A stretch of 64,000 bases of DNA from Owenia fusiformis (taxonomy: Eukaryota; Annelida; Polychaeta; Sabellida; Oweniidae). The DNA lies in assembly GCA_903813345.2 (NCBI GenBank), contig CAIIXF020000003.1, positions 17,064,931-17,128,930 of the forward strand, read 5' to 3'. Numbering within the stretch: position 1 is the stretch's first letter; every line of letters starts with the position of its first letter. Position numbers and translations under genes: made by a program. Below, piece after piece: positions 22,617-34,600 of this stretch. Under the pieces are notes generated by a model. The model had not been told where the DNA came from, did not search any database, and saw nothing but the letters and a program-made list of their open reading frames with translations.

Positions 22617-25600
22617 GTACGTCAATAATTAAGTTTATGGTGTTTTTCGTTCATGATGTTTTTCTGTATCCCTTTCTTTCATTGTTTGATACATATTATT
22701 AATCATTTGATTGCTGCTTATTTGCTCTTCACTGGTGATCTTATTTACTATTACGCTGGGTACCGAAACGGTTCGTTTCGAAATTTTTTGAATTTATGAA
22801 ACTTTATTAGGGCTACTGAAGGTACGATAATCCTCACGACATTTTTTCTCACAAACGTGTATCAGTATCATATGTTTTATAAAAGGTACATGTTTGCAAA
22901 AATATAGCTCAGAAGACAACAGAATCGTCGATTTAATTCCTCACCGGCATAAGTTATAAACGGTAAGGGTTAAAAGCGCAGATCTTGAATGTTTTTCGAA
23001 ATACCGTTTCTGTTGTCTTATGAACTATTTGTTCGCAAATATGTACATTTTCTTAAACATATGATACTGATACACGTTTGTGATAAAAATGTCGTGGGAA
23101 TTCTGCCTACAACGTGTGAAATAAAGAAAAATCGTACCTTCGATGTTCCGACATTTTGTTACCGAAACGGCAGTCCAGCGTAATCGAGTGGATCACCAGT
23201 GTCTTGTTAAGAGCACATTGCTTCTCATCGAACTGCTACTTTTATTGCGATAACAATTTATGAAAATATAATTATTGAGTTTTGGGAAACCTTTATTAGG
23301 GCTACCAGCTTATATTATACCATTCGCATTCGTTCGACTTGCTTCTTAAAAGAGAGCCTCATCTTCAAGGACTAGAGTATGCGCACTGGGTAAATATACT
23401 AAATAAGGGCTTGCTTTTTCAACATATTTCTGATATTTGGTTAAATGTTGTTGTTTTTTCACATGTCTATTGTCAAAAGGATATGATCAAAATATTGGAT
23501 CTAAAAGTGTAAAAGTGTAAAAACTTGCATTATTCTAAGCTTCTAGCATACATCAATTTATATAATTTAAAACCTTTTCAAATTAGCTCTTACACTAAGA
23601 CGGCCAGGGGATCATAAAATAGGAGCAATTATCTCTTAAAACACATAATTTGGATGATAAGCTGATAATGATAATCATATTTCTTGAATATGACAAATGA
23701 CGACTTTCAAAGGTCAGCATGTCTAGCCTCTATGTAAATATCTAAGTGACAAACAATTGCCTATCACATTTTCTTTGAACTCGTTGAACTCTAAGTGGTG
23801 TGATTCACATATGAGCTTCACATTGCAGTAAATTTAAACAGAGGTCATCCTTTGTTTGCTTTCAGCTTTTCACATACCACGGGAATATTGTATTATTACC
23901 ACCTTGCCGGGCCAGTTCTAGGGGTTTTAGTGCTACTTTAGAAGGCGTTTATTTTACTATATCGACCTGAGAAATGTGTGACGTCATAGTGGTGGTCCAT
24001 ATGGACCGGTCTAGAATATATTCTGGACCGGCAATTTTCCCCGGGAAATTAGATATCGTTCAATGCGTAAGATTTTCTTGCTGTTTCAGTCCTGAAGCCT
24101 TATTCATAAAGCCAACGTAAATATTTCCATTTACGTCCACGTAACTCAATTATACGTTGGACGTAAAAACATCTCTCCGTCGTATTCATAAACATATGCG
24201 GAAATTGGAGATCTACGTCTAACTTTCCGCAAGGACTTACGCAATGAAAATAATATACTACATACTCCCATATCATGTCCCAATTTTGTGATCACGTGCA
24301 TGCAAGGGCGTTACAATACCCGGGAATTTATCGGTTCGTCCAGTACTTGTTTGTGATAGCGCCCTCTGTAGGTCACTGTGCTTATAGCCTACAGTAATAC
24401 GGGGTAGGATATCGGGAATTCGGTCAGTTTCTATCCGTCGATTTCGCTATGAATTGAAGCAAGTGTGACCACTTTATCCACTTAAACAATTTGATAATTG
24501 ATTAAATCTTTAAACAAAATCGATAAACACGTTATACACTTCCTATCTCCTTAGAAATTAGCATGTATTTATGGATTGTGTTTTCGAACAAGGCTCGACC
24601 CACCCCAATAGGGAAATCCTTATGCTAATTAGTATGACGTCATATTTTCCTGGGGAATCCTAGATTTCAAGGCCTCAGTCTGTTATTGTGTCAAATGTAA
24701 ACGCTCTTGGGACGCTCTTTTGCAGACAGAAAATTGACAGATTAGCTTTTAACTTTCAGCTTTGATGTTTAAATATTCTGTATTTCTACCGGACTTCTTG
24801 CTGAATATCATATAATGTTATAACTTGATTTGGATCATTGCCTGATTGATCATTCTGAAATTTTGATTGTGATTCATGATTGATTGGCAAGAAAAATAAT
24901 TCCTATTGTTTTCCAGCGAAGTCAAAATGTTACAGCATGAGTTATAATGTCGAGTTTGCATCATGTTAAATTCTGCTAGTGATTAGAAGTCCATGCACAA
25001 GCATACACATAAGAGACAAACACACCCAGTCTCCAGGCCGTGGATGGAAATATAAAACTATTTAAGGCACAAACTGGTATTAATAGACCGATATGTAGTG
25101 TCTGCCATGTATTGAAGGTAAACCAATCTGTATTATTAATGTTTCTTCTATCAATACATGGGTTGTGCAATAGAAAAGCAATGGCACAATCAAAAATGTG
25201 CATATCAATCGTGAATATCTCTCGGTTCAAAGCTTATTTCCAACAGAATCGTGTCAAAATATGTGTCTGAGTAACAGTTATACATTATAAGATCGCAAAC
25301 TCTTACCAATTATCAGCCGAATGGCTCATTTTCAACGAAATGTCCTTAAGACAACAGCCCTGGGTCGCGCCTGAGACCAAAAACTACTTCAAATAGCCCT
25401 CCCCTAATTATATTGGATAATCACATTTATGCGTGCGCGCGCAGCTCATCCAATGAACGAAACGCCACTTCCCGCTGAAATCACCGGGTATTCATCTTTC
25501 CCTTGGTGCATGTACGTATTTGAATATGATTGCATCGTTCACGCACGCGTAATTTGACGCGTTCCTCATTGTCACGGTTGCTCCTTGATTATTTATACCC

Positions 25601-28600
25601 CTATATAAAAGCTTATCGTATTCCTTTCGACTTCATTTTCTCATTCATTGATTTACACAAAAGTACTATTGTTTTTGACGATACCTGAATTAATGGTGGA
25701 AGGGCACAGTTCCTCCGTGTTGGGGAACTTATCATGCATAGCCGTAGGGACCGGGGGTTCGATGGGTTCGGACGAACCCCCGGTCGGGATTTCTCCCAAA
25801 AAAAATATTTGTGGAAAAATCCATTGCAATAACCAGAAACATATATTCAATTTATGTGACCAGTAGGAAAAAATAGTAAAGGAAGAGGTGCGATTATTGG
25901 CAAATATTCCTATGGTCAAAATGAATCATTCTTAGGTGTAACATGAAGAATAGAATGTCATATAATACTTTGGAAAATATCAAAGTGCTCGGGCACACAT
26001 AAGCTGAGTTAGGGATCATTTCGTTCAATAAGGTAGTATTGACTTACATGGGGCTATGCACCATTGACTTAACATGAGGATATCAGCAGATCCCAACAGA
26101 GGCCATTGGTTTCCATTGATTATCACAGAAATACCAAAAATACACTATGACCTGAATCGATTGCAAACTTTATAATTAAACAATATGACACAAGGGGGTT
26201 CATTTCATCAAATGTGCAAATATGAAGTTTGCAATCGATTCAGGTCATACTTTAAATTAAAAGATTGTACATTTTTTCATCATTTTTCCCTACAAAATGG
26301 CTATAAAAAATGCTCTAAAAACATATTTTTATTATCCATCACTTTTTAAGGAAAAATAAATCCATTGCGAAAAAATCAGTTTTGTTTTTGCAGATGCACG
26401 TTTTTTAATTTTAAGATTAAATTGTTGCTGTTTCAGTGTATTTAGTGTTTACTCTATTTTCAAGAATATCAAACTTTAGTGGATCGTGTTAATGTCATTA
26501 ATTAATTTAATTATATATGTTTAGCAAATAAATGGATTAAGGGAGGCAATTGGGTGAGTATGTCTCTGGTACTAAATACAAGTGTAAGCTAAAAAGGTAC
26601 ACACATTACTTGCAGTGGAAAGTTCTGTCCAATAAAAAAAAGCCAGTTGCAGTCATCTTTTGCTGAGGAAAGCAAAGGCATAAGGAGGATTATATCAAAT
26701 AAGACTAGATTTATTAAGTATTTCGAATGAGTATTTTATATCCACAGTTAAAGTAACACATTTATGATGTATCTAAAATCTAAAACCTCAAAAAGTGATA
26801 GATATGACTACATGTTGTATAAAAAGAGATTTTTTAAAAAAAATTGTGTCTGAGAGATAAATAAAAAAGAAAAAAACCTTAGTTTAGACCGGGAATCGAA
26901 CCACCGATTCAATCTATCAAAACCTTAGTCCAGCGCCTTACTCCATTAGGCCACACTGGCATAATGAAATAACACTGTAATTCTAAAGCTATCTTATAAA
27001 TTTTATCACTGCATAAGATTAATAAAAAAATAGTCAATAATCATTTTAATAATATTTAAATATCTATTTCGGTAAATTTTTAAGTCAAAACCAGGATTGA
27101 TGATGTAAATTCAGTTTTCATTTAGATAATCTATTTCCTGTTATGAGTCGTAAAAAACATGGCTCCGAAAAAATATTTCTTGCATCCAAATTTCAAAATG
27201 ATATATATCCATGGATCAGTTATTTTTGGCACATGAACCCATCCTACACTCTGTTAAGCATGATAAAAGGCAAGAAGTTTAGTTAGAAATAAAAGAGTTA
27301 TCTCATGAATGGGACCCTTACATGGCTCCTAAAAGGTAGAAGACACTAAATGGTGTGACACTATAAGCTGAATTTTGTCCACATAGAGCATGTGCACAAT
27401 ACTAAAGACATGTAAAATTGAACTGTCAAAAGAACTGAAATATACTTACCAGCTCGCCTCTTCCGGAAGTTATGATACGTTATGGTGTAACTACGGTAAT
27501 TAATTTTAAAATATTGAAAAAATCACAAAATACAAGTTCTGAGGTATATCGCCATTTTTAAGCGAATTAGCCCATACTATGACTATATATTCGCACCCCC
27601 ATATACAGATATATATAAACTTCATCTTCACAATAAACCGAGATTCTTTCAAATTTCCATTTTTTGAGATAAGTGCCATTTTCTTACAATTCAAGCCGTA
27701 AAAATAGTTGGAAAGTGCTTCCCAGTTGAGGTTAATGGCTTTTATACTTACATTAATGTATGGAGCACTTAAAATGTACTTAGAATCGTATAAATAGCTC
27801 TATTCTGTGAGATTTATTTTTGTTTTTATTTTTACATTTTTCTCACCTCATAATTGAAGAGCTCCGCTGTTGATTTACATTCAGTTACACGTATTTCCTT
27901 GAAAATTCGCCATGATTGGAACAAATGATGGTTGGTTTATGTTATATTCATTTAGTTTGTATTTGAATCTAGCTACTTAAACACAAAACATGTCTTCATG
28001 TTAAGCTACAGAGCAAAGATCGCGAATTCTAGGTGAAGCCAATTATTTTGCACAAGTCATATCCTGATTGCATCATAGTTACTTTGTACTAGTCACATCT
28101 TGATTGCATCAGCCAATTCACGTGATTTACAGTTTACACATTGTTTCAATATACATGTTATACTACTTCCGGGTAGGGTAGTGTTTTTTATACTTTAAAA
28201 ACGAAACCATTTCGATCAGTTTTTATAATCCTTGGTAGAACTGAGAGGTATTACAATACATATTTAAATTAATACACATGAGTGTATTTGATGAACTCTC
28301 AAAAAATAAAACCCACAATAATATCTTTTTTATTCACAATTTCATGTCATTGTTTCTACCAAGTCGCCTCTTTCTCTCTTTTCTTTATTTTTGTCAACAG
28401 TCAAAATCGGAATTTAAAACTTGGTTTCTTTACAAGCTCTGCTTCTGTAAATACTAAATAACATGAAAAATGTTAAACCTTACATCCTACACTTATTTGA
28501 TATGAAATAGGCGATCATTGATATAATTTTTGTGCTGTTAAGTGTGGATCTTTTAATTTTTTAGTCAAACTTGATCGCTGATCTCTGTCGATGTGACGTC

Positions 28601-31600
28601 ACGCATTAAGTATGCACGCATGGGCAGTACAATACATAAGGCAATATGGCGTCTTAGGCCTATACATGAGCCAGAATGGAGGTCTGCAAGTTGAAATGAA
28701 TATGTTTGTTTATGCATCAATCGATCACACATATAATCCAGACAATCTTTCAAATCATATACTTAACATTGTAATGGATTTATTTATTTTGTGAGCTAAC
28801 GTTCCCTTTAATTTTCATTGGTGAAGCAATGATTTTACCTAAAATGAGTCCCTGTCTTTGCATAGTGATATTTAAAAATCGAGAAGCAAAACCTATGTTG
28901 AATATACTGTGTATCGATGAAGTTTATATATAGCCTAGGGGAACTCAAAAATATTGTTATTATATCGGCAAATTCGCTCGAAAATGGTTGTACACCCTAG
29001 AAATTGAATGTTGTTGATTTTTTCAATATTTTAAAATTAATTACCGTAGTTACACCATAACGTATCATAACTTCCAGTAGAGGCGAGCTGGTGAGTAATT
29101 TCTATTATTTTGACAGTTCAATTTTACATGTCTTTAGTATTGTGCACATGCTCTATGTGGACAAAATTCAGCTTATAGTGTCACACCATTTAGTGTCTTC
29201 TACCTTTTAGGAGCCATGTAAGGGTCCCATTCATGAGATAACTCTTTTATTTCTAACTAAACTTCTTGCCTTTTATCATGCTTAACAGAGTGTAATAGAA
29301 AGGTAAGACTATTTTCTTGACTCATATCGCTTAAATTGTCGAAATTCGGCCTAGAATCGTAAATGTGTCACTTAAGGGGAAAAGTTCATCATTAACCCTA
29401 CCAATATGCATTGCTTCCTGATATACTATTTGTCATCTGTCACTTCTATCGTCAGTACCAATTGAGAGTATTCGTGCAGCCATTACGACTTTTATTGTGC
29501 GCCATGATTAAATAAGTATCATATCTTCAAAAATATTTGCTTTTGAATATACTAGTATTCAGTAACTAACTGTAAGTTCATGAGGTCATTATGAACTCCT
29601 CTATTACAAAATGAAATGGCAGATAAAATTATTTTGATTTGGATTCTTCTCAAAAATCATAAAGTGTGGGAATAGCATGCCAGAATTTGACATAATGTAT
29701 CTTTGAATGATGAATTGGGAATGACGACTTTTTCAATGGTAGCTCGTTAAAAATATGTTCCTAAGAGATATGTTGTAATTTGCCCTTAACAAAGTTGTCT
29801 CAATGTATGCTAACCCTTCATTTGGATTTCATTGAACAATTAAACAATTGTTATATAAAATGTATGATTTTGCTACCAGATTTCAATATCTTTCAGTAAA
29901 AGATTCACCAAAAACTATTTCAATATAGAAAATCAAATTGTTGCCAAACTTTTGGAGGGGTGTAAATTGTATGTATGACAAATACAAAAAATGCTTTTAT
30001 GTGAGGTACACCGATGAAGGGGGAGATTTGTGGATACATAAAAAATCGAACCCCTGGTCACCAATTGCTGGCTACTCCAAAATTAAATGCCTCGGTAATC
30101 TGAACCTCGTAAGAAGCTCCCTATCATCAAAGATTTCGAGGGGATTGCTACGATCCCTAAGCAATCGCTCTCGTCTAAGAGACCGTCTTACTGCAAAGAT
30201 GCGCACATCTACCACAAAAGCCATCTTTGCTTACATGCGTTTGTTCTTTCTTTCTATTACGTAATGATGACGCATTGGCATTTGAAAATAATTTACGTTG
30301 AACGTATATGAAAGATACGTTGCTGTTAACGCTTGGACACCTAGAAATTGATGACATTTTCGTACCTGTCTTTGGAACCAGCTAGAAACTTGAAGATGTC
30401 AAGCAAATGACAAATCATTTTAACATTACGTATTATATCTAAAACAAGTGTTTCACAAAATCTCATGGTAATTGGATACTAAACGTACGAATAAATAGTG
30501 TTTTTAAGGCTGGACGTAAAGTTACACGGTGAAGATACTTGACGTAAATATTTTGTAAGATCCGCAGGACTTTACGTTCATCGTAAAGTTACGTTTGCTT
30601 TATGAATACCAAAATAAGTTTCCGTAATACGATACGTTGACGTAAGTCCTACGTTGGCTTTATGAATAAGGCTACTGGTCGTTAACGGTGGTAATAATAC
30701 TAATAACGTCATTTCTGCGAGCGATATAGTGAAATATTGGACCTTGGGCCTTCGGCCCTTGGTCCAATATTTCACTATATCGCCCTTAGAAATGACGTTA
30801 TTGTACTATTAGCTTGTATTTGCGAATGCAACTGACGCCTGTCGGCTACCGGATTAACCTAGTATTTTATTGGAAACTCATTTAAATATGAATAGTACCT
30901 ACCACCATTCCATTCATATTTAAATGAGTCATCAAATATTGGGTTAAGCCGGTATCCGACAGGCGTTAGTTGCATTCGCGAATACAAGGTTAGTCTCTCA
31001 ACACGTGTTTCACATTTACTGGGTGACCCTCAAAATGTGAATGGAGGTGTTCTGTTTTCACAATAAAAATGTGATATGATTAATAGGTCGCCAGCATTTT
31101 GCCCTTTAACTTTTATTCGACTTCGCTTAAAAGCATATAAATAATATCATAGATATTATTTTAAAGATTTAATATCACAAGGCTCAGTTAAAAAAAGATC
31201 TTTATTTTCATAATAGTTTATAACTAGACTCTGCGCGGAGGGTAGCATTGAAACCTAAAATGTGAATCTCTGTTATGTCAAGTGTAAACGTTTTTACATT
31301 CACATTGCAAATGTGAAGTTCAATCAGAATTGAATAGCTCGCCGGGCAAGAGAAACATTAGGGATTTCAAGCTTGCAATGTTTTTAACAACCTAAACGTG
31401 AACGTAAAGTACTGTTGAAGCGATGCATTTGTATGGGAGATTGGTCAAACGTACAGGTTGGCGTTTCGAATTTATATCAGTGGAAGCTTAAACTCCCTAT
31501 TAATATTACGAAAGAAAATGTGAATAAAAATGTGAATAAAGTGGGAGCAATGATCCATGAGTTAACAAATTCTATCATACAGAGTTGCTATTGTTTACTG

Positions 31601-34600
31601 GTTGTTATTCATCTACTCTTTTTATACTCATAATTTAAATGAAACGTTTGAAAATATTTGTTGAATATGACAAAGAACGACTCAAAGGTCTACATGTCTA
31701 GCTTATATGCAAATATTTAAGTGACGCTTTCAAACGATAGATTTGATGTTAGAAGAAATAATCTAATTTCCGGAATTAAATATTCAAAATTCAGTCAACT
31801 TGATAGCATTCTAAACCTACATGTAAAATCGCATCTTAAAACGTGGTTCCAAAAATTGTTTATCAACTTTGAAAAACTAATTTTCTATTAAAATGTTACT
31901 TCTAAGTCGGGCAAAATCCCCATAGAGCCCATGTTATGAAATCACAAAAAGTAAAATATCCTTTCCTGTATTGGACTGATATTTATTTCACTGGACATAT
32001 TTTTATTTGAAAAACTATCACATACGAAAGGGTAAAGTGAAAATTGATCCAATAAAACTGATGAATATTAAAGGGAGTTTTCCATGTTATCTGACCCGAA
32101 TTATCCACCTGGTGGCGAAACTGGTAACTACCTCCTGGTATCTGGGTTATTGCCTTTCACATATTCTGTGAACTCAAAGTGGCGTGGGTCACTTACGAGC
32201 TTCACATTGCAGTAAATGTGAAGGGAAGTTCATCCTTTGTTTGCTCTCAGCCTTTTCACATACCACGGGAATATTGAATTACTCACCCAGCATGTGTTTC
32301 ACATTTCCTAAATTTGCACGAAGTGACCCTCAAAGAATCAAGAACATTCTCCGATCGGGTGTTTTCTTTCACAATTTTAAATGTGATATGATTAATAGGT
32401 CGCCAGCAGTTATTGAAACTCAAAATGTGAATCCTGGTCAAGTGTAAATAATTACCTCCTGGTATCTGGGTTATTGCCTTTCACATATTCTTTGAACTAA
32501 AATAGCGTGACCCACATGATACGAGGTTCACATTGCAAAAAATGTGAAGGGAAGTTCATCCTTTGTTTGCTCTCAGCCTTTTCACATACCACGGGAATAT
32601 TGAATTACTCACCCAGCATGTGATTCACATTTCCTAAATTTGCTTGAAGTGACAATTATAGTGAATGAAGAACATTCTCTGACCACGTGTTTTCTGTTTT
32701 TACAATTTCGAATGTGATATGAATAATAGGTCGCCAGCGTTATTGAAACACAAAATGTGAATCCTGGTCATTGGTCAAGTATAAACGTTTTATATTCACA
32801 TTGCAAATGTGAACTTCTTAACTGACCCGAATTAGCCACCTGGTGGTGAATCTGCCAATTACCTCCTGGTATCTGGGTTATTGCCTTTCATTTCACATAT
32901 TCTTTGAACTCAAAATAGCGTGACCCACATGATACGAGTTTCACATTGCAGAAAATGTGAAGGGAAGTTCATCCTTTGTTTGCTCTCAGCCTTTTCACAT
33001 ACCACGGGAATATTGAATTACTCGGCCAGCATGTGTTTCACATTTCCTAAATTTGCTCGAAGTGACCCTCGAAAATTGGAATCAAGAACATTCTCCGATC
33101 GCGTGTTTTCTTTACACAATTTCAAATGTGATATGATTAATGGGTCACCAGCCGTTATTGAAACTCAAAATGTGAATCCTGGTCAAGTGTAAACGTTTTA
33201 CATTCACATTGCAAATATGAACTTCAAATCAGAGTTATTGAATAGGTCTCTAGCCAAGAGACACATTTGTCCTACGATTCAAAATGTGAATAAAAGGTCA
33301 TTTTCTTCCACATTCTTTCACAGCTTTTCATATTCACATTGCGATATGAAGGCTACAATTTAATAGATCGTTACCATTAGTAGTAAATCTATTAATTAAG
33401 AGTTGTAATTAAAGAGTATTTAATTATTATACAAGATTAAAAACGTTCCTAAATCGTGAAACCATATAACTTTAATCTCTTAAAACAAAACATTAATCTA
33501 ATGCAACAATTCAGTTACTTTTTGTTACATCACCATTTCAGATCAAAATGATGATTTCAAATTGTACTTAAACACTAAAATGGATTTGTTATAGGACACG
33601 GCAACGGACATGGTCACGACCATCACGGGGACCATAGACACACACACAACGATAACCATGATCACAGCACTGATAGCTTTAAGATAACAACCATTAAGGT
33701 AAGTTTTATACCATTAGTTTCATGCCAGAACGAAAATAGAGAGTTTAAGCGTGCAATGTTATTCACAATCTAAACGTGAACGGAAAATATTTAAGCGCTG
33801 CATTTGTATGGGCGATTGATCATACGTATAGGTTGGCGTTTCGATTTTATATGCAAGCTTAAAATCCCCAATAACATAGTTCTGATACTTTATTTTAGAG
33901 GTAACCAAAAGCTATATAAACCAAATGGAACCTCTTGTTCAAGAGCTCCTATATTGACTTTAGATACTGCTAAGTAATATATTTCTACTGGTTAGCCTAG
34001 TTGAGGCAAGCTTAATCAACCGTTTTTCTGATAACATAAGGATTGATTTAACATGGGGATATGTACCATTGACATTGCTATTGTCACATCCCGATACTAC
34101 ACGTATCATCATGGGGAATTTCAACTAGTAAAATTATGTTACTGTGTGTATGCGTTGGAATCGGGGTTCAGGAAGTTTTAGCCTAACCAGAAGTTTTAAC
34201 AGGAACAGTTTTAAAGCCTAACAGGAAGTTTTAGCCTAACACAGGCCTTTCTAATAATTTTGGTTGCCTCTCTATTTGTTATTATTTTCCTTTGACAGAT
34301 GTGGCAATGGATATTCCTTTGAAGCCAAGATTATCATCTTTTTTTAAATATTCGAATATCAAGGCATTAAAGTTGATTTTCAAATTAGCAAATATTCCAT
34401 AATTTCTTAAAGGAAAGATTGAGCGAAGGCCATATTATTTCAATAAATAACATCAACAAGTGAAAGCTTGAAAAAGTGGGTGGAATAGTTTTAATAGCTC
34501 TAGATTGAAACACAGCTTTATATGTGAGTACTTTTAGAACATAGTCGTGTATCTTTTTTCAGGTGGAACCATACTACAATGGTAACCAGGGATACATAGT

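Larger units (their letters stand above)
24096..30673. mobile_element. Possible 6.6-kb element bounded by AGCCTTATTCATAAAGCCAA inverted ends
   Basis: The 24 bases at 24096-24119 are the exact reverse complement of 30650-30673. Both inner flanks are rich in ACGTAA/TTACGT motifs, which resembles the subterminal repeats of DNA transposons. There is no clear target duplication and no transposase-like frame inside. Two unrelated, oppositely oriented copies of one small repeat is the main alternative. Another element (27246-29293) lies inside. Confidence 0.45.

Noticed and set aside
26884-26960. Functional tRNA gene
   Set aside because: Boxes A and B fit, but the acceptor and T stems are not paired and no clear anticodon arm is seen.
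29938-30264. 108-aa + strand frame as a transposon protein
   Set aside because: Basic Arg/Ser-rich composition but no transposase, RT or zinc-finger motif; too weak to call.
32184-33192. Two similar frames (87 and 90 aa) as a duplicated small gene
   Set aside because: The similarity comes from tandem repeat units. Middle unit does not keep the frame, and there is no signal peptide or domain.
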